The notes under the pieces are model-generated. The model was not told the origin of the DNA, did not search any database, and was given only the letters and a program-made list of their open reading frames with translations. A stretch of 64,000 nucleotides of DNA, from contig CAUYUJ010000898.1 of the NCBI GenBank assembly GCA_963575745.1, positions 5,001-69,000 of the forward strand, read 5' to 3'. Made by a program: the position numbers and the translations under genes. This stretch comes from Prorocentrum cordatum (lineage: Eukaryota; Sar; Dinophyceae; Prorocentrales; Prorocentraceae). The stretch's first letter is position 1. Each line of letters opens with the position of its first letter. Shown here piece by piece: positions 21,471 through 32,899 of this stretch.

Positions 21471-21984
21471 ACACCGAGATCTCCGATGCCCCCTTCTCTT
21501 CATGGCGTGGCCCCTGCCCTTATGGAGCTTCCGACCCCCTGCCGGACCCGGCTCTTCGGCTGTGACGGCCCTGGGGGAAGCCTCCAGGCGGCGAGAATGG
21601 AGGCACAGCGGGGCCCCCAGAGGCTTTCCCCCGAAAGCCTCACGAAGCCAAACAACAGTCTGCATCCTCGCTGGAGGATCGACATCAATCTGCATCCTCG
21701 CTGGAGGACCGAATGTGCGATGTCCTGTTCAGTCCGCCCTTCTCGGGGGACGAGTGCTTCCTCCTGGATCCGTTGTGACGACCCGGGGTCCGGACTCTGC
21801 TCCCAGAAGCTGAAAACCGAGGAGAAGCAGGCCAGGATTGATAGAAGAGATCTGCCAAATGCTGGCCTGCCGTTGAGGATCGAGGAGAAGCGGGGGCAGC
21901 TCCGGCCTCCGCAGACGGGCCGCTGGAGGCCCAAACAGAGACCCCCAGAAGCCAACCAAAAACAGCTGCCCCTCGCTCGAGGAT
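21471..21984. other. Unassigned DNA with a 28-bp duplication
   Basis: CTGCATCCTCGCTGGAGGA occurs twice in tandem around 21660-21710. The rest is non-repetitive, GC-rich, with overlapping frames on both strands and no recognised motif. Confidence 0.35.
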
Positions 21985-22046
21985 CGGCGGCAGCGGCGGC
22001 AGCGGCAGCAGCGGCGGCAGCGGCGGCAGCGGCAGCAGCGGCAGAG
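21985..22046. repeat. (GCGGCA)n microsatellite
   Basis: About ten GCGGCA/GCAGCA hexamers. Gives poly-Ala or poly-Ser/Gly in translation. Confidence 0.93.
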
Positions 22047-22214
22047 GGGGACGCGGCGCCTGCCGCAGGCCAGGCGTCCTGAGCGCAGCAGCGTCGCCGA
22101 GCGCCTCCCCGCAGCCCCAGCTGGCTGGCGACCCCTCGCCATCGCTTTGCTCGATGGTCCAGGATGGTCCTCGATGGTCCTCGCCGAGGGAAAAATGCAC
22201 ACGTCCGAGCGATG

Positions 22215-22420
22215 CCAGGCCGTCCGTCGTCGCCGCCGCCGCTGGCGGCGTCGAGGTCGTCACCCTCGTTGGTCATACCCATATTTGCTCAGGCCACCTG
22301 AAGCCTCGGGGACCTCCAGGGACCTCCAGGGACCTCCAGGGACCTCCAGGGACCTCCAGGAGCCTCTGGAGAATTGCAGAGGCGGAGGACGACGTCCGTC
22401 GGTCGTCATCGCCGCCGCCG
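22215..22420 (+). repeat. Left ~200-bp direct repeat flanking the CGT/CAT array
   Basis: Shares GCTGGCGGCGTCGAGGTCGT, CACCCTCGTTGGTCATACCC, TCAGGCCACCTGA, CCTCGGGGACCTCCAGGGA, TCTGGAGAATTGCAGAGGCG and CGTCCGTCGGTCGTCATCGC with 23310-23485. The left copy has extra GGGACCTCCA decamers (about five against two or three). Confidence 0.9.
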
Positions 22421-23309
<889 letters not shown>

Positions 23310-23485
23310 CGTCGGTCGTCCGTCGTCGCCGCCCTCGCTGGCGGCGTCGAGGTCGTCACCCTCGTTGGTCATACCCTTCTTTGAGCTCAGGCCACCTGAG
23401 GCCTCGGGGACCTCCAGGGACCTCCAGGGGCCTCTGGAGAATTGCAGAGGCGGAAGACCACGTCCGTCGGTCGTCATCGCCGACG
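23310..23485 (+). repeat. Right ~175-bp direct repeat flanking the CGT/CAT array
   Basis: Partner of 22215-22420 in the same orientation. The pair plus array could be read as a tandem duplication of unit plus array. Confidence 0.9.
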
Positions 23486-23504
23486 CCACCGCCGCCGCAG
23501 TTGC

Positions 23505-23975
23505 TCCCAAAGAGCTTCGAAGGAGCTGCGGAAAGGCTTCCAGGACACGTATTGGGAATGAGTAGGAAACCACCTTTGGGACAAGCTGCCAGAACAAGCA
23601 GCCCGTTGCAACGCTGCTTGGCTGGCGCCGGAAAGAGCTGCTGGGCGACCCTGCGCCGCCAGCTTCTAATCTGAAACCCTCTTGTCTCTCAGAGAGCTAT
23701 CTGGGAATGCTAGATCCGGGAAACACATGCAGCGACCCTTGAACGGATGCCTGGAGAGCTTGCGAGCTTTGGGAAGGGAGCTTTCCAGGAGCACCCAAAG
23801 AGCTTCGCAGGAGCTGCGGAAAGGCTTTCAGCAGGCGTATTGTGAACGAGTAGGAAAGCGCTCCCTGGGCACGCTGCGACTTCACAGGAGCCGCTGCGGA
23901 GATGCATGCCCAGAAGCCGTGGAGAGGAAGCTGGCGAAGCCCTGCCTGCCGGCTTCTTCCTAACACCCCTTGTAG
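23505..23975. repeat. ~285-bp tandem duplication
   Basis: AAAGAGCTTCG(A/C)AGGAGCTGC, GGAAAGGCTT, GAGTAGGAAA and further blocks occur around 23508-23690 and again around 23797-23970 with substantial divergence. No coding frame is preserved across both units. Confidence 0.75.
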
Positions 23976-23999
23976 CTCTCACAAGGAGCTTTCCAGGAA

Positions 24000-24372
24000 T
24001 GCACAAAACGCGTGGCAGGATCAGAACGCGTCGCGCACCTCGCGCTGGACCTTCTGCCGTCGGCGACGCAAAACGCGTGGCAGGATTGGGACGCAGCGCG
24101 CAACGCGCGCTGCACTTTTTGTCGTCGACGGCGCAAAACGCGTGGCAGGATCGGGACACGTTGCGCATCGCGCTAGGCTGCTCATGTCGTCGAATACGCA
24201 AAAACGTGCGGGAGGATTGGGGACGAGTCGCGCTCGCGCCCTGGACGTTTTGCCGTCGACGACGCAAGCCGCGTGGCAGGAATGGGACGCGTCGCGCATC
24301 GCGCGCTGGACGTTTTGCCGTCGACGGTGCAAATCGCGTGGCAGGATGGGGACGCGTCGCGCAGCGTGCTGA
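24000..24372. repeat. ~64-bp GC-rich minisatellite, about six units
   Basis: Unit elements: GCAAAACGCGTGGCAGGAT, GGGACGCGTCGCGCATCGCG, CTGGACGTTTTGCCGTCGAC. The GTGGCAGGA element recurs about every 64 bases from about 24010. Rich in CpG and in TCGCGCA/CGCGTCGCG palindromes. Confidence 0.88.
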
Positions 24373-24830
24373 TGCAACACGAGCGACGGACATGTGGCGC
24401 GGCTCACTTTGCGCGCGAAAATGCGAAATACTGTTGTCGCCAAAAGCACAGCGCATATTCGTTTTGTGAAAAGTTGCTCCCCATCGGGCGCGACGCGCCC
24501 TTTTCGCTCGCTCGGTATTTCGCACCGCGGCCGCCCGCGAACGGGCGAAATCGGTCCAACCTGAGCGCCGCGCAGACTTCCTCTGAAAGTGGCGCTCTCG
24601 CTTGGACGCGCCGCGTTCGCTCACCGACTGGACGTTTCACCATCGACGTTCTAAAATGCCAGGCAGACACAGGGCGCGGCGCTCATCGCATGCGAAAAGA
24701 CGAAATCCATGATGCAGTTGCGCCAGAACTGATCCTTATAATTTGGGAGGACGGGTTGGAGTGGTCGGGGCCCACTGACACGCTCGAGGTGGCTTGCTTG
24801 ACTCCTGTTCGTTACCCATACACCTAATCT
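24373..24830. other. Unassigned DNA
   Basis: Follows the minisatellite and keeps some of its words (CGCGCGAAA, CTGGACGTTTCACC, ATCGACG). This suggests decayed units of the same repeat. No gene was recognised. Confidence 0.35.
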
Positions 24831-25110
24831 TCCTCTTCCCTCAATATCCTTCTCCTCTTCCGCCTCCGCCTCTTCTTCTCGACTTCCTCCTCATCCTTCC
24901 TGTCCTCTTCCTCCTCCTCTTCCTCCTCGTCCTACTCTCTCTATCTCCCTCTCTCTCTCTTTCTCTCTTCCTTCTCTCTCTATCCCTCTCTATCCCTCTG
25001 TCACATGTCTCTTCCCTACATGGGCGTCGAACCTCCTCCTCCTCCTCCTCCTGCTCCGACTCTCCCTATTCCTCCTACAAGCCATGCTGCTGCACATCTT
25101 AATCCTCCTG
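24831..25110. repeat. Pyrimidine-rich tract (CTC, CTCTCT, CCT)
   Basis: Irregular CTTCCTC, CTCTCTCT and CTATCC repeats on the plus strand. Ends with (CCT)n at 25035-25060. Confidence 0.8.
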
Positions 25111-25870
25111 GTGGCCTGCGCCGCACCCACCTCCCCCTACCCCCCCGGGGCTTGGCTAAGCAGCGCCTGGGCACACGCGACAACCGCGACCGTCTCCACT
25201 CTTGGATCTGGGCAAACTGGCTGCGTCGTAGTTCCAGGGCGGGTCAGCATGTCCATGCGCCTCCAGCGCAGCCGGAAAAGGAGTAAGACTACGACGAGGA
25301 AGAAGACGACGACCAAGACGACGACGATAACAATGGAGGAGGCAAGATGGAGGGAGAGCGGCAAGTCAGCAAGGTTGCAAACCGTGAGGGCGGAAGGCCG
25401 AGAGGCCGAGAGAACGGTAGGACGAAAAGAAAGCAGGCAGGAGGGTCGTCGATGAGGGAGTGGACAAACACCACGAAGCTGGCAACGCACGGGGCTGGAT
25501 TCATACGAGAAACATTTGGAGGCCAAGCGCTGGGTACACATGCGGAGGGCGGACATGCCTGGCTATTCGAGGGCCGAGCGTTGGAAAGGCATGCGTCCAC
25601 GTGCGCATCCAGCTTCAGCACAGGCTGGCCACGTCATCCGTATCCAGCTTCCTGGTGGCAGACGACCTGACACAAAGCTGTTGGCACCCCCAGCTGTCGC
25701 CTTGCTGCAGCAATACTGGATCACAGAGTGTTGGGGTGAAACCATGAGTCTGTGATGTCGGTGACGTGCTCGTTTTGATGTCGGTCTCTGTATATGGGGC
25801 GGTATGCTGGCATGTGTGCAGTTGACAAGCTCGGTCAGGAGTCTTGACATGAGCAATTGGGACGAGTTTG
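25111..25870. other. Unassigned, apparently single-copy DNA
   Basis: Non-repetitive and of moderate GC. Overlapping frames on both strands, none recognisable. A short GAC/AAG-rich run lies near 25285-25335. Confidence 0.3.
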
Positions 25871-27355
25871 TCATCGAGCTTTGAGCTTCCTGCGGTGCTC
25901 CAAGGTCTCATTCGACCCAACAAGCCATTGGTGGATTACAAACTTCCGTAACGCACCTGCTTGCAAACCACGCGCTGGTTCGACATGCCTACTGTACGCT
26001 TTCCCGCGCTGCAAGCTGTCGTGCTGGCATTGCGATGAAATATCGCGGACGACGCGATGTAGCAGGGCTCTGTGCATGCACCGATGGCGTCCAAGATGGA
26101 GGTCGCGCTTAATACCATGAAAGCGGCATAGCGGCACATGGGCCAGTGTGGTTGAGCCGAACGCGAATGGTGATACAGTGGTGGGTGGAAGATGAATGGC
26201 AATTGGTCGACACGAATGCGGGAGGTACGGCAACCAGTGACTGCAAGGTGCGGTTGATAGCACGTCCTGCGAAGTCAAATGCGTCTGACTCGGAGGGGTG
26301 AGCCATGTCGACGTCCAGGGCGGTATGGAAGAAGCAGCGATGGAACTGGCGTGTCGCTGTGCCGCTTGGCGCGCTCCCTCAGCCCGAAAGCGTCGGATGT
26401 GCAGCCGTGCGCCATTGCCCCGTTGCGGACGTTTGCCGCGAAGGATGGGGTGCTCTGGGGGTCCGCGGTTGCTGCGGCCTTGGCAACCAAGAGCTATGAG
26501 TTGCGCGTGTAGCGGTACACTGTGGCTATGTCTGGCGATTGCGCCTGAGATGCCATGCTGGATATGCCCAATGAGACCCGCACGGGAAAACATGTGTACG
26601 ACACTGGGCGTAAGTGACCGCAGAGGCCGAGGAACAGGATCAGCAGCAGCGTCGCGGTACTTGTGTTGCTTGAACTGGCGCATATTGCATTGTTCGGGCC
26701 ATACGCTGCTTGCGGTGACGGTGCTCCGATCGCGTCGGCAATGGTATCGTGGCGCATCCATCGTCTGGGGTTGTTCGTCGTATGCGCCATGCTGGGAGCG
26801 GATGGTTTCTGGATGTCCCGTAACCTCGGCGGCGGTCATGACGGGTACTGGTCCTGGTTCCTGGTCCTGGTTCCAGGAAGGTCGGGTGGTTGGCATAACG
26901 GCGATTTGCATGCCATCGTTGGACTTATTCCGTGCAGTCAGTGGCGAATGCATGCTCTTGGCCTCTGCTGAAGGCGGTAATGCATATCCCATACTAGGCA
27001 CTGAGGTCGGCCACAGGACAGATGGCCAAAAACGAGCGTGAGAGAAATCAAGCTTTGAAGGCATGGTGTGGAGACCAGTCTGTAGACAGATGGGCGGGCT
27101 AACGCCCGTCGCTGTCAGTGGAGCCTTACCGCGTGCGGTTGCAATTGCTTGTTTCCTGTGACGTCTCATGTGCACGCTTCTTGCCAATACGGGCACCTGT
27201 GTCGAGCTGGTGGTGGTGGAGGAACAGGCCGTGGCGGAATGCCACAAAAGGCCGCTCTCTTGAAGACCTTGTTGGTGGCTTTGTCTGCCCTGTCGGCACG
27301 TCGTTGGCACAGGACCTGAGTGCGTACAGCGCGGCGTACGTGGTTGAATTGACAC
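25871..27355 (-). CDS. Long open frame of uncertain coding status
   Basis: This is the longest frame outside simple repeats, about 490 codons on the minus strand. The peptide is rich in His, Ser, Thr, Pro and Arg, with no recognised domain, signal peptide or membrane segment. Competing frames of 60-250 codons exist on the plus strand and in the other minus frames, so length alone is weak evidence in GC-rich DNA. It could be a decayed transposon ORF. The DNA is not tandemly repeated, which sets it apart from its neighbourhood. Confidence 0.2.
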   Translation of the reverse strand: MSIQPRTPRCTHSGPVPTTCRQGRQSHQQGLQESGLLWHSATACSSTTTSSTQVPVLARSVHMRRHRKQAIATARGKAPLTATGVSPPICLQTGLHTMPSKLDFSHARFWPSVLWPTSVPSMGYALPPSAEAKSMHSPLTARNKSNDGMQIAVMPTTRPSWNQDQEPGPVPVMTAAEVTGHPETIRSQHGAYDEQPQTMDAPRYHCRRDRSTVTASSVWPEQCNMRQFKQHKYRDAAADPVPRPLRSLTPSVVHMFSRAGLIGHIQHGISGAIARHSHSVPLHAQLIALGCQGRSNRGPPEHPILRGKRPQRGNGARLHIRRFRAEGARQAAQRHASSIAASSIPPWTSTWLTPPSQTHLTSQDVLSTAPCSHWLPYLPHSCRPIAIHLPPTTVSPFAFGSTTLAHVPLCRFHGIKRDLHLGRHRCMHRALLHRVVRDISSQCQHDSLQRGKAYSRHVEPARGLQAGALRKFVIHQWLVGSNETLEHRRKLKAR

Positions 27356-27689
27356 TTGCGCTGGTGGGCAAGTCGTACGGTCGGGAACTGTTGCTCAGCG
27401 TGTCGCGGCGGCGGCCCGGGCAGAACTCCAATGCCGTGCATGCGGGTAGCGTGTCGCTCCGCTCCGCGGAGCGGGACGCCGGGAAACGCTCGGGACGATG
27501 ACTCGGGGACCGGAACGTGGTTGGCGCGTCGCGCCGAAGCGTGGTGGGCCAGGAATGGCGGCGCGACACGCCAGGCCAAAGTTCCTGCTCGTGCCCAGTG
27601 TGCGAGGTCGGCAGGGGGGCGATGGTGGGCCTTCCAGTCGAGGGCTGCGGGATCATATCAACCAGGGTGGGGCCAGGTGTTGGCGCCTA
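27356..27689. other. Unassigned DNA between the long frame and the CA array
   Basis: Non-repetitive, open in several frames on both strands, without recognisable motifs. It may belong to the same decayed element as 25871-27355. Confidence 0.3.
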
Positions 27690-27828
27690 GACGTGCGTGC
27701 GTGACCTGACACACAACGCACACGCAAACGCACACACACACACACACGCACGCACGCACGCCCGCACGCACGCACGCACGGACGCACGCACGCACACCAC
27801 ACACACACACACACACCACACACACACA

Positions 27829-27859
<31 letters not shown>

Positions 27860-27935
27860 CACACCACACACACACACCACACAGACCACACACACACCAC
27901 ACACACACACCACACACACACACACACACACACTA

Positions 27936-27966
<31 letters not shown>

Positions 27967-28085
27967 CAACCGCACAACCACACAACCACACAACCACACA
28001 ACTACACAACCACACACACACACACACACACACGCGCACACGCACACGCACACGCACACGCACACGCGCACACACATACGCTTCC
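27690..28085. repeat. (CA)n microsatellite complex, ~390 bp
   Basis: CACACA with regular CACGCA, CACC, ACAACC and GCACACGCAC variants. Val/Cys-rich and His/Thr-rich frames are by-products. Alternating purine-pyrimidine DNA of this length can adopt Z-form. Confidence 0.97.
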
Positions 28086-28690
28086 TGGTCGCGCGCGGCT
28101 GGGGCGTGAGCCACTGGAGCGCTTCAAGAGAGTCGAAGTCTGGGCTAAGCTGCCAAGGGTAGACCCTGGAGAGCAGGCACGGAGGAAAAGGAGGAAGGCG
28201 CAGGGGGGGGGTCGGGCAGCGGCCAGAAGCGGGGAGCAGCGGGCAGCGGCGCCAACGGGTCGCGCAGATGGCCGCTGCTCTACGCCAAGGTGGGCGCTAC
28301 TTTGCCCTTCAAGTCGTCGTGAGCGGCGCCATGGAGATACCACCTCACCAGAGGCACCGTGAGCGTCCGCAAAGATGTCGTCACCTGGTGCACCGCCTGG
28401 TTCGTATCATGGGCATCCGCTGTGCGGCACCGCCTCCCCGCGCCTCCATGCTTCCTCGCATGCCTCCGCTTCCTCCGAGGAAGAGCAGCAGGAAGAGGTC
28501 GAGCGTGCCCAAAGCGGCAGGAAGAGGAGGAGAAGCAGAAGGGGGATGATAACCGAGAAGGCGAGGAGGAGGAGGAGGAGGCGGGAAGGAGCCGTAGCCA
28601 CAGCAGCAGGAGCAGGGGAGCGGAGCAGGACTGAGGGGAAGGAGTAGGAGGATGAAGTTGGCCAGGTCGAGCAAGTCAGAGGGCTCCGCC
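28086..28690. other. Unassigned DNA ending in a GGA tract
   Basis: About 28260-28540 stays open in more than one plus-strand frame and runs into a purine GAGGAGG tract (28540-28650), giving an Arg/Glu-rich tail. No domain was recognised. A first exon is possible but not supported. Confidence 0.3.
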
Positions 28691-29274
28691 TACTCTCGCC
28701 CTCCATCCCATAACGTAATAGTCCATTGTGGCACAACTTCAGATTGGGATTGGAGCGCGCTCCCACCCCGCGAACGGAAGGCACCTCGCGCGCGGCTCCG
28801 CCCCCCCCCCCCCACACAACTTGGCGGAGGGGAAACCACGCGGGCCGCGCAGGCGCGGAAGCAGCGCGCAAAGAGCGCACCGCGCTGACGCAGCACTGCC
28901 ATTGCTCGGCGATGGACAAACCTCCCATTAGTAAACCTGCCCTGAGTGAAACCGGCCCGGGACCGAAACCGACGGACCTGGGCCAGCAAAAATGACGGCC
29001 GCGACGCCCTCTCGCGAACCGAAAGCGGCCAATTCGCTAATCGACGTGTCAGGGCAGGAGGTCTGTCCACCCCCGAATTGCCACTCGCAAAGAGCGCGGC
29101 GCTTGGGCGAGGCTGGCATCTCGCCCGCTCCCGCACGGCCCCGCTGCTTCCTTCGCGCCCCTGCGAGTCGGCGAACAAACTGTGCGCCGCGCCCGCGCGG
29201 GCCCAGCGAAACGAGCCCGGAGCTCTGGCGAGGGGCGGCAAGTCGCCCGCTCGCGTGGGCCCCAAAAAATTGAA
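28691..29274. other. Unassigned GC-rich DNA
   Basis: Contains a C-run at 28800-28812 and many GCGAA/TTCGC words. Open frames on both strands, none recognisable. Confidence 0.3.
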
Positions 29275-29735
29275 GGCTTGGACACTGGCACCAACACCAA
29301 CACAGCGGGTTGCCTGCACATGGGGAAGGCGATCCTAGATGTCGGTGTTGGTGGTAATAGTTCGGTCACCTGAGGAGCCAGAATATGACCACCACCACCG
29401 AGAGCGGGATCGTCTTCCCTCGGTGGAGGCACACCGCCGATCTTGGTGTTGGTGTCAACCTCTAGGCCTGCGACAACAAATTCGGGAGCGGCCAAGAGGG
29501 GGGTGTCCAAGAGGGGGGGGTGCAAATCATGACCGGCGGCATGTGCGCGGCCCAGCGGGGGGGCCAGGGACGTCATGAAATGAGAGGAGGCGCCATGAAA
29601 CCTGGGGAAAAATCATGGCCCCCGCCATGATATCCACCCCCCCCTAGTCATCACCCCCCTCTTTTCTGCCCCCGACAAATGGGCGAGTGGAGGCACACCG
29701 CCGATCTTGGTGTTGGTGTCAACCTCTAGGCCTGT
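29275..29735. repeat. Foldback plus duplicated end
   Basis: GACACTGGCACCAACACCAA (near 29280) pairs imperfectly with TTGGTGTTGGTGTCAACC (near 29440-29460), making a foldback of about 180 bases. The right arm with its flank (GGAGGCACACCGCCGATCTT, GGTGTTGGTGTCAACCTCTA, GGCCTG) is duplicated at 29690-29735. Confidence 0.65.
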
Positions 29736-29744
29736 CAGTCAGGG

Positions 29745-29885
29745 GAGGGCGAGGGGAGCGAGGAGGAGGGGGGGAGGAGGAGGGCGAGGAGGAGGAGGGA
29801 GAGGAGGAGAGGATAAGGAGGAGGAGGAGGAGGAGGAGGCGAGGAGAGCGAGGAGGGCGAGGAGAGCGAGGAGGATGGGGGGGAG
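29745..29885. repeat. Purine (GGA/GCGAGGA) tract
   Basis: GAGGAGGAG and GCGAGGAGA repeats on the plus strand. About 75 bases of normal sequence (29886-29960) separate it from the oppositely oriented CCT tract. Confidence 0.9.
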
Positions 29886-29960
29886 AGCGCCATTGTCGGG
29901 CGAACCCTCCGCGGCACCGGGGCGAGGGCGACATCTTCGCCCGCCCCACGTCGACGAAGA

Positions 29961-30076
29961 CGCCCCTCCTCCTCCTCCTCCTCCTCCTCCTCCTCCTCCT
30001 CCCTCGCCCTCCTCTTCCTCCTCCTCCTCCTCCTCGCCCTCCTCTTCCTCCTCCTCCTCCTCCTCCTCCTCCTCTC

Positions 30077-30078
<2 letters not shown>
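29961..30078. repeat. (CCT)n microsatellite
   Basis: CCT triplets with two CCCTCCTCTTCC-type interruptions. Runs straight into the CT/AG palindrome. Confidence 0.95.

Positions 30079-30158
<80 letters not shown>
30079..30158. repeat. (CT)n-(AG)n palindrome
   Basis: About 32 bases of CT repeat switch at 30110/30111 to AG repeat of similar length, forming an inverted repeat with a near-zero loop and one mismatch close to the centre. It is a strong cruciform candidate and marks the change from pyrimidine to purine on the plus strand. Confidence 0.93.
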
Positions 30159-30161
<3 letters not shown>

Positions 30162-30544
30162 TGAGCGCGGCGCCGAGGCGAGAGCGACTTTTTTTAGGCC
30201 CTTCGCGCGGGATGTGCGCGCCGCTCCGCTCCCGCCACGCACATCTGCAGCACGGGCGACAGCGCCGATGCTGACGGCGAAAGTTGCGGCTTCTGAACCG
30301 GTTGGATGGCAGGTCCCAAATCCGGCGGCTATCGGCCGGTTGGGTGGCAGAGAAGGAGCACATACGACTTCAGGAAGGGGAATGCAAAGAGAAGGGCAGA
30401 GATAGGGACAGCATGGCGAGAAGGCAGAGGACGAGGGGGCATGCGGATGATGCGCCAATCGCAGGCGGAGTGTCCCAGTTGCCACAATGCCTCAAGAGCA
30501 AGTTTCACCTGCTCTGTCTTTACAACCCAAGCTTGCGCAAGAGC
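30159..30544. other. Unassigned DNA
   Basis: Non-repetitive sequence between two microsatellites. Short frames only. Confidence 0.35.
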
Positions 30545-30785
30545 ACTTAGGAGGGGGAGGAGAAGGAGGAGGAGGAGGAGGAGGAGGAGGAGGAGCAGGA
30601 GAAGACAGAAGCATTGCAGGAAGGGTCGTAGGAGGAGAAGGAAGAAGAGACGGAGCAGCAGCAACAACTGGAGAAGCAGAGGGAGCAGGAACAGGAGGAG
30701 AAGGACGGGGGAAAGGTAGGAAGAGGAGCAGCAGCAGGGGAGGAGGATGACGACGAGAAGCAAGAAGAGGACGAGGGAAGGGGAA
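30545..30785. repeat. Purine (GGA/GCA-GGA) tract
   Basis: Pure GGAGGA at 30545-30600, then mixed AGGAGCAGCAG-type triplets. Glu/Arg/Gly-rich or Leu-rich frames are by-products. Confidence 0.88.
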
Positions 30786-31400
30786 GCGACGGCAAGAGGA
30801 GGATCAGCGGCGCGCTCAAGGAGCGGGCCTCCTCGGAAGGCTCAGAAGGCACCCGGCCTTCTCGGAAGGCTCGCTGCGCCTCCCGCGAAGCCGCGGAGGG
30901 CTCCTCCCGGGGGCGACGACGGGGGCGCGTGGCCCAGGGCAGGGCCCGACAGGCGTCCAGGGGCGCCAATGGTCCCATGCCTTCGGGGAAGCCCCCTGGG
31001 CGAGCACGTGCGGTGCCCGCCCCTGGGCTAGTCGCCCCCTGTCGTCGCCTGCGGTGCTCCGAGAGCCAGCAGGGGCGCCTCCGAGGAGAGCCGCCGCCTG
31101 CCGGGGAGGCCCGTCCCCTCGCACTTGCCCCCGCTCGGCGCGCCGCCGGGGAGGGGAGGAGCGGCAGCGGCGGCGCTCTCTGCTTCGCACGCGCGGCCAA
31201 GCGCGCGCGGAGCCCTGCGGCGTCGCGGCTGCTTCCCCTGCGCGGGGATGCGGAGCTCCCGGCTCGGGGGTCAGCTCGTGGGGGGGGGGGGGCGACTCAA
31301 AGAGCGGGTCATCGTGGAGTGCCCCGGGGTCGAGGGCGCGCGCGCGAGGCTTTCACGCTGAGTTCGCGCCTGCGTCTGTGAATGCTCTGCGTGCTCTGTG
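30786..31400 (-). CDS. Weak candidate first exon or composition artefact
   Basis: On the minus strand an ATG at about 31200 opens a frame (MAARAKQRAPPLPLLPSPAA onward) that is Arg/Ala/Pro-rich and runs into the purine/pyrimidine tract. Plus-strand frames of equal length compete. The local duplication GGAAGGCTCAGAAGGC / GGAAGGCTCGCTGCGCC (30838-30880) and a G-run at 31280 are the only structure. No domain. Confidence 0.15.
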
Positions 31401-31434
31401 GACGTTTCCTCTCCCTCCTCGTCTTCCTTCTCTC

Positions 31435-31475
31435 CTCCTCCTCCTCAGAAGAAGAAGAAGAAGAAGAAGAGCCAC
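31435..31475. repeat. (CTC)n-(GAA)n junction
   Basis: CTCCTCCTCCTC followed at once by AGAAGAAGAAGAAG: another pyrimidine-to-purine switch, like the one at 30110 but imperfect. Confidence 0.8.
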
Positions 31476-31674
31476 GGTCCGCTTTTTCCTCCACCCAAAA
31501 AAGTAGCCACTGCGTTGAGCTCCCCATACGTGTATCTATTTGCATTGACCTTGCCGCGGTGAGTGTCTAGGCGCAGGAGGCTTCGAATATAAACGGGCTT
31601 GAGTCTTGATAGAGTGGGAGCGAATCTAAATGCGAATGAGTTGGAGTGTGAATGAGCCTCAGTAGTACGAGTGA

Positions 31675-31890
31675 GTCTGTGCACATGAGCCTTGGGACTC
31701 CTGGGGCCTCCTGGGGCTTCCTGGGGCCTCCTGGAGCCTCGTGTAGCCTCCTGGGGCATCCTGGAGCCTCCTGGTGTTTCCTGGGGTTTCCTGTGGCCTC
31801 CTGAAGCCTCCTGAAGTCTTATGTGGCCTCCTGGGACCTCCTGGGGCCTTGTGGAGCCTCCTGTGGCCTTCTGGGGATGATTTGTTGCCC
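31675..31890. repeat. CCTCCTGGGGC degenerate repeat
   Basis: CCTCCTGGAGCCTCCTGGGG and relatives recur with a basic period near 15 bases. Same family style as 10366-11045. Confidence 0.8.
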
Positions 31891-31901
31891 CAGGAGAGGC
31901 C

Positions 31902-31902
<1 letters not shown>

Positions 31903-31952
<50 letters not shown>

Positions 31953-31995
31953 TACATACATACATACATACATACATACATACATACATACAAGA
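31903..31995. repeat. (TA)n and (CATA)n microsatellite
   Basis: TATATA run to about 31955, then CATACATA tetramers to 31992. Confidence 0.97.
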
Positions 31996-32199
31996 CTGAT
32001 GTGGCACTTCGCGCCATGTACATTGGTCCTTGAAGTTTGGTACGCAGGCGGAATGGCACAATGTAGCGATAACTCCTGTTTGCCTTTTCCGGCATCGCTG
32101 CTATAATGATGTTATTCGTTATCCTTCCTCCATGTTTATTGTTCCATATTTTCGCCATACCCTGCGCATTCTCCCCATCCTCCTGAGCTTTTTTGCGGA
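31996..32199. other. Short unassigned AT-richer stretch
   Basis: No repeat or convincing frame. Separates the TA array from the GGCC-type tract. Confidence 0.35.
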
Positions 32200-32880
32200 G
32201 GCTCCTCCTTGGAGAGCCTCTAGGGACCTCACAAAAGTTGTTTCGGGCTGTCTTAAGGCCTTCTGGAGGCCTCCTGGGCGTATTCTGGGGGCCTCTGGGG
32301 GCTTCCTCGGGCCACCCTGCCTCCAACCGCCGTCTCCCTGAACGACCGAATCACGATTCGGAATTCTTCGGAGGGTGTCTTTGGGCCATCTTGGGCCGCC
32401 ATGGGGCTCTCTGAGCGCCATCTTGGACCCGTGTTGTGCCGTTTTGGGGTTCTCTTGGACTGCCTGGAAGCCCTTTCGGATGGTTGTGGGGCGATTTGGG
32501 AGCCTCCCAGGCGGCTCCGGACGCCCAGAAGACCGCCGTCTTGGAGCGTCGGGAAGCCGAAAAGAGGAGAACCCCCAAATTCACCAAAGAACCACAGAAA
32601 ATCAATGATTTTTGCCTCGGGGGGGCCTTCTTGGGAGTGCTCTTGGAGGCCTCTTTCGGGCCGTCCTGGAGGGCCTCTTGGGCCATCTTGAGGTCACGTC
32701 GGTCACTCCTGGAGCGCTCTTGTGCTGTCTTGGGGGGTCTTTGGGACGTCTCCGATGACCCCCCTGATCGCCCTAAGTGTGCTGGGAAGGCTTGGCAAAA
32801 CGCCTTGCGAGGCCCGGTGGCCGCTTCGAGGCCCGTTCAGAGGGCCCCAAAGCCCCAGGTCCCGGGAGTCCCGTTTTGGG
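32200..32880. repeat. Degenerate GGCCTC/CTTGGG tract
   Basis: GGGGGCCTCT, TCTTGGGCCATCTTG and GGCCTCCTGG words at irregular spacing. Similar in kind to 10366-11045 and 31675-31890. Long frames on both strands have no domain. A G-run lies at 32881-32890. Confidence 0.55.
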
Positions 32881-32899
32881 AGGGGGGGGGTTCCCCCCG

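Noticed and set aside
27653-28362. Val/Cys-rich and His/Thr-rich frames
   Set aside because: By-products of the (CA)n array.
31903-31995. TATA-like promoter element
   Set aside because: It is a TA/CATA microsatellite. Dinoflagellate promoters are not recognised by TATA boxes, and no gene start lies nearby.
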